A DNA stretch of 64,000 nucleotides from Flavobacterium fontis (GCF_900129405.1 NZ_FQVQ01000001.1:434001-498000); one strand, 5' to 3'; shown: positions 33,123 through 42,774, counted from the first letter of the stretch. The notes: a model not told the origin generated them from the sequence alone. Numbers and translations: made by a program.

Positions 33123-35103
33123 ATTTCCAACGTAAGGATATTGTTGTTCCTTTTCCTGGATTGGATTGAACTTCTATCGTGCATTGAATCAATTGTGCTA
33201 AGTCTCGAATAAGGTGCAATCCTAAACCCGACTTGGTTCCTACTGGAGCTGCGGCATCAAAAAGCGCTCGAAATTGTTCTTCGGTTGCCCCCGGGCCATT
33301 ATCTTCTATACATAAACAAACGCCATGTTCATCTTGCCAAGCCGACCACGTAATTTGAGCATCTTCTGCTTGAACAAAGGCATTGATGGCATTACTGGTA
33401 AGGTTTCGAACGATTGTTTTTAAACAATTTTCATCCGTAAGCAGATGTAATTGCTCTGGGATAGTGTACTTAAATTGAATGTGTGAGTAGCCCGAAAAAA
33501 CCTTACGCGTATCAGCGAAGAGTTCGGCAAGATTTACTTGTGAGGCTTGTGGTTTAAATTGCTCCATTTGTCCTTTACTCCACAACAAAATGTCTTCCAT
33601 CGAGTGCAGGAGGTCTTCGGCACCCGTGATGGTTTTATTTTCCAAGCGTGTTTTGGTCGCTTCATCCATGAGTTCGGGATGTTCTTTTTGCAAATGCAAG
33701 AAATGAATGAGATTGGAAACGGGTGCCCGTAAATCGTGATTTAAGATGTTGAAAAATCGCGTTTTTACTTTGTTGGCTTGATCCAATTCCTGATTGAGCT
33801 GACGTAGTTTTTGATTAGTTTTTTTTCGTTGGTAATTTTGAAAAACCAGAAAGAATCCACCAAGGAACAAGACAATGATACCGCCATACAACAGTTGTTG
33901 CTCCTTTTTTTTATTTTCTAATTCCAACGCTTTTAGACGTAGCTCACGGGATTTTTGGGCAATGATATAGCGGTCTTCAAGATTTTTTAAAGTGGCTTTA
34001 GTTTTGGCATTAAAAATAGCATCATTAAACTGACTCCGCAATTGCGCATAGTCGTAGGCTTTTTGAAAATTGCCCAACTTTTCATAAACACGCGCGATTT
34101 TGGCACAGGTATCGACTGCGTCTATATTTCGCTTTTGATTTTTCATTTTTTCAAAAGCCTTTAGGTAAAATGACAGCGCCGTTTGTAGTGTTTTTGAAGA
34201 AGCATCTTGGGTATATTTTTGGAAATAGGCATCGCCTAAATGCTTTTCAATTAATGCCACAGTCGGGAGGTTGGGCGAAGTTTTTACCAAGGATAACGCT
34301 TCTTGTAACCGTTTCAGTGCCGCTGTGGTATTCTTTTGTTCTAAGTAAATTCTTCCTTGTTTTAAAAGGGCATCCGCTTTTTCGGGGTCATTTTTTGCAA
34401 GAGTAGCTTCTTTGATTTTTTGCGCATAAAAAAGAGTATCCCATTCTTTTTTTACTTTTTTGGATTCGTGTGCAATGACAGGTCCAGCGGTGAGGGGTAT
34501 CAAGGTTTTGGGTACCTCTTTTTGCTGCGATTCCATCTGTGTTTTTACTTCTAAAGCTTTGTCTTTATAAGTTTTGTAGCGGGTGGCATCGCCCATTTGC
34601 AAATAGGTATTGGCTACGTTGTATAAGGTGATGTATTGCAATTGTAAATCGCCGATGGTTTCAAAGGCTTCTAAAGCTTTAAATTGATACTCCAGGCACT
34701 TGTCAAATGCTGAACTTTCCGAGTAGGTTCTTCCGATACTGCCGTAAATTTGACCTTGGATTTTTAGATTTTTGGTATAGGACAATGCTTTTTTAAAGTA
34801 CGCATGAGCAGTTTCAAATTGGGATTGATTGGTAGCCACGATGCCTAAATTTCGATACGCAATTGCTTTTCCGTCGGGATATTTTTCTTTTTCAGCCCAT
34901 ACAATGGCTTTGTTTGAAAGCGATTCCGCGGTAGCAAAGTCTTTGGTTTTGTATTGTAACGCCACGGTATTGCATTCATCCACTTTTTGCGTGCCTGAAA
35001 ACTTTTTTTCAATTGCCAAGGCGAGCGAGTCCGCCAGGGTTTGTTGTGCCGAAAGCCAAAATGGGAATACAATTCCAAACCATAAAACCAATCTAATTTT
35101 CAT
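33121..35103 (-). CDS. TPR-containing sensor histidine kinase
   Basis: A 660-residue protein: signal peptide, TPR repeats over about 25-385 (CLEYQFKALEAFETIGDLQLQY-type units), one membrane helix at about 398-418, a short coiled coil, a HisKA-like domain with the acceptor in FNILNHDLRAPVSNLIHFL near 455, and a HATPase domain (NLTSNAINAF, EDNGPGA, SGLGLHLIRDL) to the C-terminus. The TPR part lies outside the cytoplasm. Partner regulators of this kinase class usually lack LytTR; here the regulator gene overlapping by 4 bp is LytTR type, a mixed pairing seen in Bacteroidota. Confidence 0.9.
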   Translation of the reverse strand: MKIRLVLWFGIVFPFWLSAQQTLADSLALAIEKKFSGTQKVDECNTVALQYKTKDFATAESLSNKAIVWAEKEKYPDGKAIAYRNLGIVATNQSQFETAHAYFKKALSYTKNLKIQGQIYGSIGRTYSESSAFDKCLEYQFKALEAFETIGDLQLQYITLYNVANTYLQMGDATRYKTYKDKALEVKTQMESQQKEVPKTLIPLTAGPVIAHESKKVKKEWDTLFYAQKIKEATLAKNDPEKADALLKQGRIYLEQKNTTAALKRLQEALSLVKTSPNLPTVALIEKHLGDAYFQKYTQDASSKTLQTALSFYLKAFEKMKNQKRNIDAVDTCAKIARVYEKLGNFQKAYDYAQLRSQFNDAIFNAKTKATLKNLEDRYIIAQKSRELRLKALELENKKKEQQLLYGGIIVLFLGGFFLVFQNYQRKKTNQKLRQLNQELDQANKVKTRFFNILNHDLRAPVSNLIHFLHLQKEHPELMDEATKTRLENKTITGAEDLLHSMEDILLWSKGQMEQFKPQASQVNLAELFADTRKVFSGYSHIQFKYTIPEQLHLLTDENCLKTIVRNLTSNAINAFVQAEDAQITWSAWQDEHGVCLCIEDNGPGATEEQFRALFDAAAPVGTKSGLGLHLIRDLAQLIQCTIEVQSNPGKGTTISLRWK

Positions 35104-35807
35104 AACAATTGCATGGCGATTTCTTTATAACTTCTTCCAATCGGAATCGTGACTCCGTTTTCCAATTCAATTTCTTGCGGTTTTTTGTGTTTGACAACCG
35201 AACGCTGTACCGCATAACTTCGATGAATTCGAACAAACGATTGAAAATGGGATTCCTTCAACAAATTACCGATGGATGCCAGTACACAATGGCGTTTGTG
35301 GGGCGTGATGATGAGGGTGTAATCTTTCAATGCTTCCAAATAAAGGATTTCGTTGAGCTGTATTTTTGATTCGGTGTGGCCTTCTTTGATCACAATTTGA
35401 TCGGTTCCCAAGGTTTTGTCTAAATAACTTGCTTTTTCACGAAGCGTTAAATACTGTTCAATGCGCACCATGGTTTGTTGAAACCGTTCAGCTTTCAAAG
35501 GTTTTACGATAAAATCTAAGGTCTCCAAGGCAAATGTTTCTGCCGCATATTCAGGGTGTGCGGAAATAAAAACACATACCGGAATTTCTTGCAGAAATTG
35601 GCGCAAATGCAAGCCACTCATTCCAGGCATATCAATATCTAAAAAAGCAATATCTAGCGTTGAAAAATCGATACCCTGGGATAAAATTTCTTGGGCGCTG
35701 CTATACATACCCACGATTTCAAGTGACTCCTGTTTTTGGGCATAGGACCAAACCGTTAATCGATCGATTTCATCATCGTCTACAATAATACATCGGTAAC
35801 GTGGCAT
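35100..35807 (-). CDS. LytTR-family response regulator
   Basis: A 235-residue regulator with a receiver domain at about 1-120 (acidic VDDDEID, phospho-acceptor in AFLDIDMPGMSGLHL near residue 56). A LytTR DNA-binding domain follows at about 135-233 (KIQLNEILYLEALKDYTLI, FVRIHRSYAVQ, VTIPIGRSYKE). It is translated first in the operon with the TPR kinase, with a 4-bp overlap. Confidence 0.92.
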   Translation of the reverse strand: MPRYRCIIVDDDEIDRLTVWSYAQKQESLEIVGMYSSAQEILSQGIDFSTLDIAFLDIDMPGMSGLHLRQFLQEIPVCVFISAHPEYAAETFALETLDFIVKPLKAERFQQTMVRIEQYLTLREKASYLDKTLGTDQIVIKEGHTESKIQLNEILYLEALKDYTLIITPHKRHCVLASIGNLLKESHFQSFVRIHRSYAVQRSVVKHKKPQEIELENGVTIPIGRSYKEIAMQLL

Positions 35808-35952
35808 GGGTTAGGGTTTTACCCAAAATTACAAAAAAAACACCACCGATAAAGTAAAGGCTGCTGTCCTTGGTCTATTTAAAAAGTCGTTCGTCTATTT
35901 GTGTTTTTTTTTAGATCGTTTGCCCCTGAAATTTGACCAAAATTCAAGGGTT

Positions 35953-38900
35953 ATGCGACTGTATTTTTTCATTTTATGTGTGATTTGCTTTGGAATGGGA
36001 CATGCTCAAGTTGGCATAAACACGACCAATCCTCAGGCGCAGTTGGAAATTAGCTCTTCCAATCAAGCCGCACCTTCCCCAACCGATGGCGTGCTGATTC
36101 CCAAGATAGATGCCTTTCCAGCGACCAATCCCTCGGCCGCTCAACAAGGGATGCTCGTGTATTTAACGATCCCTTCAGGAAGTAATTCTCCAGGATTTTA
36201 CTATTGGGATAACCCAACAACCACTTGGTTGCCTATCGGGAATGGCAGTAAAGACAGTTGGAAGTTGACAGGTAATGCAGGCACAAATCCTGCTGTAAAT
36301 TTTATAGGAACGACAGATAATCAGCCACTTCGATTTCGATTAAATAATACTTGGGCTGGGCAGTGGAATCGAGTTGCAAGCAATTATTTCATTGGTGAAG
36401 ATGCAGGGTTAGTCACCACGCCTTCTGGTTTATTTGCAGGTAGAAATAATATCGGCTTTGGAAATAGAGCGTTACAAAGTAATACTATAGGTTTTAGTAA
36501 TATTGCGCTAGGTACGGAGTCACTATTAACCAATACAACTGGAAATTCTAATGTGGCCATTGGTAGTTTTTCATTAAACGCAAACACGACTGGCACTAGT
36601 AATATTGGAATCGGTCCACTCGCTTTAGGTGCTAATACAACGGGTAGTAATAACATTGCCCTAGGAAATTTAGCCCTAGTAAATAATACAACTGGATATG
36701 AAAATATTGGTATGGGTAACGCGGTTTTAAATGCAAATACCCAAGGAATTTATAATATTGGTATAGGAAACGAGGTGTTAAGAAATAACACTCTTGGAGG
36801 TACTAATTTAGGGTTGGGTTATCACGCATTGTTTTCGAACAACTCTGGTAATTCAAATATCGCTATTGGTGTAGAATCATTGGCATTCAACACTTCAGGA
36901 AATAGAAATATAGCTATTGGCGATTATACTCAAGTTCATTCAACAACCAATAGTGAGTCGATAGCTATTGGGCATAACGCACTAGAGTCAAATACTTTAG
37001 GCCTGTTCAATACAGCTCTTGGGAGTTATGCTTTAAATTTAAATACAACTGGTAGCTACAACACATCAATTGGAAATGATGTATTAAGAAATAATACAAC
37101 GGCAAGTAATAACGTTGGAATTGGTTATAGAACTTTAAGTTCAAATACCACAGGTTCGCCTAATACAGCAGTAGGAACGGAAGCTTTATTTTATAATACT
37201 ACTGGTGATAGTAATAATGCGTTTGGTTATAGAGCGCTGTATTCTAATACTTTAGGCGAATCAAATATTGCTATTGGTAATAGTGCTTTGATTTCTAACA
37301 TAACCGGTGATTTTAATGTAGCTATTGGTGATGATGCTTTATGGAATAGCCGCCACTCTAGCAATAATATCGCTGTTGGGTGGCAAGCATTATTTAGTAA
37401 TAATAATGGTTCAGAAAATATTGCTATTGGCCTTCGAAGCCTTCGTAGTAATAATGGTTCGGATAATATTGGTATTGGTTCTCGAAGTCTTGAAGCAAAT
37501 AGCTCAGGACAAAGAAATATAGCATTTGGAAATCTTAGTTTGAACAGTAACACGACAGGCAGTAGGAATCTTGCTATTGGTCATCAGGCGCTTTCGTCAA
37601 GCAATGCAAGTTCAGACAATGTCGCTATCGGTGATAGCTCATTGATGGCTAATACTACTGGGAATTTTAATACAGCAGTTGGTGTTGAGTCTGCCAAAGC
37701 TAACACAACTGGCGCTGAAAATACTAGCCTTGGCTATCAAAGTTTATTTAAAAACGTGCATGGAAGTTTTAACACCGCTATTGGAAATTTTTCTTTATGG
37801 TCTAACTTATTAGGTGATAATAATACGGCAACAGGAAACCGATCACTTTATTCTAATAGTCACGGTGATTTCAATACTGCTTTTGGTGCATCTTCATTAC
37901 GATTAAATACAATTGGAAACAATAATACTGCTTTAGGGTGTTTTAGTTTACAAAATAATACATGGGGTTCAAACAACACATCCATTGGCTATGAAGCTAT
38001 ACTAAATAATACAACAGGAAATGATAATACAGCCATAGGCGCAATAGCGTTAAGAAATAATACTACAGGAAATAAAAATAATGCTTTTGGACGTGAGGCA
38101 CTATTTAAGAATATCAATGGATACGAAAATGTTGCAATTGGTAATTCCGCGCTTTACGAAAATACCAGTGGATATCGAAATGTTGCTATTGGCATATATT
38201 CTTTATATAAAAATACAACAGGTAACGCAAATGTAGCCGTTGGGACAGCGGTTCTTTCTGATAATGAAACTGGAAGAGCTAATACGGCAATTGGATACGA
38301 ATCTTTACTAAGCAATACATCAGGAGAAGAAAATACAGCTACAGGTTTTCGGGCATTAGCAGGGAATACAACGGGGAGTCAAAATACTGCTGTAGGTGAT
38401 TCTGCATTATTTTTGAATACTACTGCAAGTAACAACACGGCTGTGGGCCATCAAGCACTTAATAGAAATAGTATTGGGAATCAAAATACTGCATTAGGTG
38501 TAGGAACTCTTTATTTTAGTATTAGCTCAAATAATACGGCTTCAGGTTATAGAGCTGCTTATAATACTACAACTGGATTTAGAAATGTTGCTTTTGGAAG
38601 CAATGCGATGCTGAATGTTACCACTGGAAACTACAACACAGCCGTTGGAAGTTTTGCCTACAATATTAATTCATTTACCAACGCCACCGCTATTGGCGAT
38701 GCTGCAGCTATTACGGCTTCCAATCAAATTCGATTAGGCGATGGTGGCGTGACTTCTATCGGTGGATTTGCCAATTGGACCAATGTGTCGGATGCTCGGT
38801 TTAAGGTCAATGTGCAACAAAATGTCCCGGGACTTTCGTTTGTTACCAAATTACGACCTGTTACCTATCAACTGGATTTAGAGGGGATTCATACCTATTT

Positions 38901-39186
38901 AAAAACACCTTCAGAAGTTAGAAAACCAGAAACAGAGACCGAGAAAAAACAAGAAATTCAAACGGGCTTTATCGCTCAAGAGGTAGAACAAGCCGCTCAA
39001 GAACTTGGATTTACCTTTTCGGGTATAGATAAACCAAAAAATGAAAAAGATTTTTATGGTCTGCGATATGCCGAATTTGTGGTGCCTCTAGTCAAAGCCG
39101 TTCAAGAGCAACAAGCTATCATCGAAAACCTTCAAGCGAAAGTTCGAGCGCTAGAGGAACAACTTCAGCGTCAAAACAAAAAGTAA
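35953..39186 (+). CDS. Giant 17-residue-repeat surface protein with S74-type C-terminal domain
   Basis: A 1077-residue exported protein from the ATG at 35953 (MRLYFFILCVICFGMGHAQ, signal peptide). After an N-terminal domain of about 150 residues, roughly 45 tandem repeats of 17 residues run to about residue 920. Typical units are NTTGNSNVAIGSFSLNA and NTTGSNNIALGNLALVN, like the left-handed beta-roll heads of trimeric adhesins and phage tail fibres. The C-terminus carries SDARFKVNVQQNVPGL, TGFIAQEVEQ and YAEFVVPLVKAVQEQ, the S74 intramolecular-chaperone domain, ending in a coiled coil. S74 domains trimerise and often cut themselves off; the conserved Ser-Asp is present. It is probably a trimeric surface fibre; its ligand is unknown. 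Confidence 0.85.
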   Translation: MRLYFFILCVICFGMGHAQVGINTTNPQAQLEISSSNQAAPSPTDGVLIPKIDAFPATNPSAAQQGMLVYLTIPSGSNSPGFYYWDNPTTTWLPIGNGSKDSWKLTGNAGTNPAVNFIGTTDNQPLRFRLNNTWAGQWNRVASNYFIGEDAGLVTTPSGLFAGRNNIGFGNRALQSNTIGFSNIALGTESLLTNTTGNSNVAIGSFSLNANTTGTSNIGIGPLALGANTTGSNNIALGNLALVNNTTGYENIGMGNAVLNANTQGIYNIGIGNEVLRNNTLGGTNLGLGYHALFSNNSGNSNIAIGVESLAFNTSGNRNIAIGDYTQVHSTTNSESIAIGHNALESNTLGLFNTALGSYALNLNTTGSYNTSIGNDVLRNNTTASNNVGIGYRTLSSNTTGSPNTAVGTEALFYNTTGDSNNAFGYRALYSNTLGESNIAIGNSALISNITGDFNVAIGDDALWNSRHSSNNIAVGWQALFSNNNGSENIAIGLRSLRSNNGSDNIGIGSRSLEANSSGQRNIAFGNLSLNSNTTGSRNLAIGHQALSSSNASSDNVAIGDSSLMANTTGNFNTAVGVESAKANTTGAENTSLGYQSLFKNVHGSFNTAIGNFSLWSNLLGDNNTATGNRSLYSNSHGDFNTAFGASSLRLNTIGNNNTALGCFSLQNNTWGSNNTSIGYEAILNNTTGNDNTAIGAIALRNNTTGNKNNAFGREALFKNINGYENVAIGNSALYENTSGYRNVAIGIYSLYKNTTGNANVAVGTAVLSDNETGRANTAIGYESLLSNTSGEENTATGFRALAGNTTGSQNTAVGDSALFLNTTASNNTAVGHQALNRNSIGNQNTALGVGTLYFSISSNNTASGYRAAYNTTTGFRNVAFGSNAMLNVTTGNYNTAVGSFAYNINSFTNATAIGDAAAITASNQIRLGDGGVTSIGGFANWTNVSDARFKVNVQQNVPGLSFVTKLRPVTYQLDLEGIHTYLKTPSEVRKPETETEKKQEIQTGFIAQEVEQAAQELGFTFSGIDKPKNEKDFYGLRYAEFVVPLVKAVQEQQAIIENLQAKVRALEEQLQRQNKK

Positions 39187-39214
39187 GAACCCACACAATA
39201 AACACTATACCGAT

Positions 39215-41359
39215 ATGAAACCAATCCATTATTTTGCAGTGCTCTCTTTTTTATTCTTTTCAAAAGGGGTGGCACAATCCTATCCCGCGACAAAAGTGGG
39301 AAATGATGTCGATGTTCTTCACGGCGTTACGTATCCCGACCCTTTACGATGGTTGGAAGACATGAAGAATCCCGAAGTTGAGCAATGGTTCAAAAGCCAA
39401 GCCGATTACACTACGGCTGTTTTCAAGAATGTCAAAGGAATTCAGTCCTTGGCCCAAGAATGGTATCATTTAAGTACGATTCAAAATGAAAAATTTGCCG
39501 ATATCTATTGCCGTGGCGGTATTTATTTTTATAAAAAAACCTTACCCAACGAGGTGGTAGGGAAGATTTATATGCGAAAAAGCCGCAATGCTCCCGAGGA
39601 ACTCTTATTTGACCCGTACACATTTATCCCCGGAAAAATGCTTTCGGTCACGGCGATAAAACCCAGTTTTGATGGCAAATATATCGGCATTGCCTATTCA
39701 GAAATGGGAGCAGAAATTGGAAGTCTTATCATTATTGAGGTCGCTAATAAAAAGGTATTGCCTCAAAAGTTCGAACCCAATTACAACGGCATTAGCGAAT
39801 GGTTGCCCGATAATTCTGGCTTTTTATGGCCCAAATTGGCTACCTCCGACAGCACCAGCCCCGAGTTGTTTATGAACCTCAAAACCATGTTTCAATCCGT
39901 TGATTGGACCACGCCAAGTGTAGATTTTTTCTCAAAAGCCAAAAATCCTGAACTTCCTATTGCGTCTTCCGATTTCCCCATTGCTTTTACTATAGAGGAT
40001 ATGCCCAATTACGTATTTGCAGGTTTATTCTCGGTACAAAATGAGTTACGCACCTTTTTTGCCCCTTATCAAAAAAATTCCAAGAAACCGTTGCAATGGA
40101 AAGTGCTTTCTCAGGTAAACGATAGCCTCGTGGGCACCATCGAAGTGCATCAAGGAAAAGTCTTCGCCTGCACTACAAAAAATGCACCCAACATGAAAGT
40201 AGTTTGTACCTCGCTTGATAACCCCAATTGGGATACGGCTGAGGTCATCATTCCTGAGAAAAAGGAAATCCTCCAAGAGTTTATCAAATGCAACGATTAT
40301 CTCGTGGTCGTTTATAGTGACGGCATTAATTGTTCGTTATACAAATACGGATTTGCGTCCAAAAAATTGGAAAAAATTGAAGCCCCCTTGTCGGGTACGT
40401 TTACGCTGACCGTCATCGATACTAAAAAGAATGAAGTGTTGGTGAAAATAACGAGTTGGAATAAAGCGGCGACGGCCTATGATTTGGACTTGGATAAAAA
40501 CACCTTTACCCAAAGTACTTTTTCTAAACCCGCCAATTACCCCAAAGCCTTTGATGAATTAGTGGTAGAAGAAGTAGAAGTGAAAGGACACGATGGCGTG
40601 ATGATCCCTTTGTCGCTTATCTATAAAAAAGGACTCCAAAAAGACGGTAAAAATGTATGTGTAATGGAAGCCTACGGGGCCTATGGAATGAGTTCAAAAC
40701 CTCTTTTTGATATTATGTACAATACGCTAGCGACCAAAGGCGTGATTCTTGCGATTCCGCATGTTCGTGGCGGTGGAGAAAAAGGATATGATTGGTATAT
40801 GGCCGGGTATAAGACGACCAAACCCAATACGTGGAAAGACTTTATCAGTTGTGGTGAATGGTTGGTACAAAACGGCTATACTTCGCCTTCTAAGCTAGGA
40901 GGGATGGGAACTTCAGCCGGAGGAATACTCATCACGCGCGCTATTACCGAACGCCCCGATTTATTTGCGGCAGCGGTTTGTAATGTAGGGATTTCCAATG
41001 CCCTTCGCTTTGAATTTACACCCAATGGTAGTAATAATGTGAAAGAATTTGGGTCTGTAAGCAACCCCATCGAATGTAAAGCACTGTATGAAATGGATGG
41101 TTTGGCTCATATCCAAAAAGGAGGGAACTATCCGGCTGTTTTGTGTGTGGCGGGTTGGAACGATCCTCGTGTCATTCCGTGGCAACCGGGCAAATTTGCG
41201 GCCCTCATGCAATTGTATTCTTCCTCTGATAAGCCAGCGCTGTTGAAAGTAAACTACGATAACGGTCATTTTACAGAGGACAAAAAAGTGACCCAACTTG
41301 ATTTTGCCCACCAATTTGGGTTTCTCTTATGGCAATGTGGCCATCCTGATTTTAATTAA
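39215..41359 (+). CDS. Prolyl oligopeptidase family serine peptidase (S9A)
   Basis: A 714-residue exported enzyme: signal peptide (ending GVAQ), a seven-bladed propeller over about 70-430, and an alpha/beta-hydrolase domain from about 440. The nucleophile is Ser567 in GGMGTSAGGIL, with the Asp in GWNDPRVIPWQ and the His in NGHFTEDKK. The N-terminal VGNDVDVLHGVTYPDPLRWLED is diagnostic of prolyl oligopeptidases. It would cut short peptides after proline in the periplasm. A weak hairpin terminator follows. Confidence 0.92.
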   Translation: MKPIHYFAVLSFLFFSKGVAQSYPATKVGNDVDVLHGVTYPDPLRWLEDMKNPEVEQWFKSQADYTTAVFKNVKGIQSLAQEWYHLSTIQNEKFADIYCRGGIYFYKKTLPNEVVGKIYMRKSRNAPEELLFDPYTFIPGKMLSVTAIKPSFDGKYIGIAYSEMGAEIGSLIIIEVANKKVLPQKFEPNYNGISEWLPDNSGFLWPKLATSDSTSPELFMNLKTMFQSVDWTTPSVDFFSKAKNPELPIASSDFPIAFTIEDMPNYVFAGLFSVQNELRTFFAPYQKNSKKPLQWKVLSQVNDSLVGTIEVHQGKVFACTTKNAPNMKVVCTSLDNPNWDTAEVIIPEKKEILQEFIKCNDYLVVVYSDGINCSLYKYGFASKKLEKIEAPLSGTFTLTVIDTKKNEVLVKITSWNKAATAYDLDLDKNTFTQSTFSKPANYPKAFDELVVEEVEVKGHDGVMIPLSLIYKKGLQKDGKNVCVMEAYGAYGMSSKPLFDIMYNTLATKGVILAIPHVRGGGEKGYDWYMAGYKTTKPNTWKDFISCGEWLVQNGYTSPSKLGGMGTSAGGILITRAITERPDLFAAAVCNVGISNALRFEFTPNGSNNVKEFGSVSNPIECKALYEMDGLAHIQKGGNYPAVLCVAGWNDPRVIPWQPGKFAALMQLYSSSDKPALLKVNYDNGHFTEDKKVTQLDFAHQFGFLLWQCGHPDFN

Positions 41360-41362
41360 AAG

Positions 41363-41390
41363 AAAAGGCGCTGTGAAGGCGTCTTTTTTT
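41363..41390 (+). terminator. Terminator after the prolyl oligopeptidase gene
   Basis: AAAAGGCGC pairs with GCGTCTTTT (one G-U pair) around a 7-nt loop and continues into a T-run. Confidence 0.6.
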
Positions 41391-41426
41391 GTGCGATGGA
41401 TTTTTTCAATTCCCAAGGAATACTAG

Positions 41427-41434
41427 TATCTTTG
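41427..41434 (+). promoter_or_regulatory. -7 box (TATCTTTG) immediately before the DUF58 gene
   Basis: TATCTTTG matches the -7 consensus and ends 5 bp before the ATG at 41440. Transcription would begin at or next to the start codon, implying a leaderless mRNA. No TTG at -33 is obvious, so confidence is modest. Confidence 0.4.
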
Positions 41435-41439
41435 AACGT

Positions 41440-42366
41440 ATGAAGATCGAACAAGAAAAAGAACTCATCTCGGGATTTAAGCACCTGGAACTATTGGCCA
41501 ACCAAGTGGTGGAGGGTTTTATTTCGGGAATGCATAAATCGCCTTTCCATGGATTTTCTGCGGAGTTTGCCGAGCATAAGGTCTACAATAAAGGCGAAAG
41601 CACCAAACACATCGATTGGAAGTTGTATGCCAAAACCGATCGGTTGTATACCAAGCGATTTGAAGAGGAAACCAATTTGCGCTGTCATTTGATTTTGGAT
41701 AATTCGTCGTCGATGCATTATCCGAAACTGACTTCGGGGCAGCCTTTTTATCAGCAAAAAATTGGATTTTCGGTTTTAGCTGCCGCCGTTTTGATGAACT
41801 TGTTAAAAAAACAACGCGATGCTGTGGGGTTAAGTGTGTTTTCGGATACCTACGAGTACTACGCTCCTGAAAAAGGGTCCGACCGACACCATCGGATGCT
41901 TTTGGCACAATTGGAAGGAATGTTAGAGGATCCTAAAGGGGCTAAACCGACGGACACTATTACGTTTTTGCATCAAATTGCCGAAAAGTTACACCGGCGC
42001 TCCATGGTGATTTTGTTTACCGATATGTTTCAAAACGAAGCCCAAGAAAAGTTGTTCAATGCGTTGCAACATTTGAAGCACAACAAGCACAAGGTGGTGG
42101 TGTTTCATGTGGTCGATGAAGCGACTGAATTGCACTTTGATTTTGACAATCATCCCCGAAAGTTTGTCGATGTTGAAACGGGTGAAGTCATCAATGTGTT
42201 TGCCGATTCGCTACAAAATGCTTACCAAAATCAGGCAGAAACCTACTTTAAGTCGTTGTCATTGGCCTGCGCACAGAATAAAATCAAGTACGTTCCAATC
42301 AATGTAGGTGCGGATTTTGAGAAAATTTTGACCACTTACTTGGTTGAAAAACAAATGTTTGGTTAG
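41440..42366 (+). CDS. DUF58-domain protein (von Willebrand A-like)
   Basis: A 308-residue cytoplasmic protein. The DUF58 signature is FHGFSAEFAEHKVYNKGEST KHIDWKLYAKTDRLY-like (here at about 40-75), followed by a vWA domain whose metal site is LILDNSSSMHYP (DxSxS) near 90-101. Such proteins usually work with MoxR AAA+ ATPases and vWA membrane proteins; none of those partners is next to it here. The start is the ATG at 41440; a longer TTG-started frame from 41389 would place the promoter box inside the gene. A tRNA gene follows. Confidence 0.88.
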   Translation: MKIEQEKELISGFKHLELLANQVVEGFISGMHKSPFHGFSAEFAEHKVYNKGESTKHIDWKLYAKTDRLYTKRFEEETNLRCHLILDNSSSMHYPKLTSGQPFYQQKIGFSVLAAAVLMNLLKKQRDAVGLSVFSDTYEYYAPEKGSDRHHRMLLAQLEGMLEDPKGAKPTDTITFLHQIAEKLHRRSMVILFTDMFQNEAQEKLFNALQHLKHNKHKVVVFHVVDEATELHFDFDNHPRKFVDVETGEVINVFADSLQNAYQNQAETYFKSLSLACAQNKIKYVPINVGADFEKILTTYLVEKQMFG

Positions 42367-42403
42367 GCCTGTAGAAAATATTTTTAAATTTTAAAGCAAA
42401 ACG

Positions 42404-42434
42404 TTTGCAAAACTCAAATTTGGACGTATATTTG
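42404..42434 (+). promoter_or_regulatory. Promoter of tRNA-Asp
   Basis: TTTG at 42404-42407, a 19-bp spacer and TATATTTG at 42427-42434 match the Bacteroidota promoter consensus at both boxes. Transcription would start about 10 bp before the tRNA. Confidence 0.7.
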
Positions 42435-42451
42435 CATCCGCAATAAAGCAA

Positions 42452-42525
42452 GGTTTGGTAGTTCAGTTGGTTAGAATACATGCCTGTCACGCATGGGGTC
42501 GCGGGTTCGAGTCCCGTCCAGACCG
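42452..42525 (+). tRNA. tRNA-Asp (anticodon GTC)
   Basis: A 74-nt cloverleaf: acceptor stem GGTTTGG/CCAGACC with one T-G wobble, D-loop AGTTCAGTTGGTTAGAAT, anticodon stem-loop ATGCCTGTCACGCAT with GTC at 42486-42488, T-arm CGGGTTCGAGTCCCG, and discriminator G. CCA is not encoded. The promoter lies at 42404-42434 and a strong terminator follows at 42536. Confidence 0.97.
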
Positions 42526-42535
42526 CTAAATTGGG

Positions 42536-42566
42536 AAAAGCGTTCCGTTACACGGAGCGCTTTTTT
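42536..42566 (+). terminator. Terminator of tRNA-Asp
   Basis: AAAAGCGTTCCGT pairs with ACGGAGCGCTTTT (13 bp, one G-T wobble) around a 3-nt loop and ends in a T-run. Confidence 0.9.
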
Positions 42567-42653
42567 GCCCAAAAAAGCTTTGGAATGATGCTTCTTTTTG
42601 CAGGAAGCACATTTAAAATAGTTGTGTTGTTTCGTCTCGTGTAACAGCGAGAC

Positions 42654-42718
42654 AGGTTTAGTAGTTAGACCAATGAAAAGCTTTTCCGATTCATTTCGGA
42701 ATAGCTTTTTTGCTTTTA
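42654..42718. repeat. Left direct repeat flanking the GIY-YIG gene
   Basis: It begins with AGGTTTAGTAGT, which equals the last codons of the GIY-YIG gene, and continues into a 44-bp stretch (42673-42716) identical to 43045-43088. That stretch forms a terminator-like hairpin (TTCCG/CGGAA core with AGCTTTTTT tail). It looks like the 3' end of a lost earlier copy of the gene. Confidence 0.7.
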
Positions 42719-42774
42719 GAAAGGTTTATTTTTTCTAAATTCGTTTTTTACTCTATTAAATTTATTTATTCACC

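Noticed and set aside
36420-38670. Regular 51-bp periodicity that could be mistaken for a CRISPR or tandem DNA repeat
   Set aside because: It is the coding repeat of the 17-residue units in the S74 surface protein; the units are continuous in frame with no spacers.
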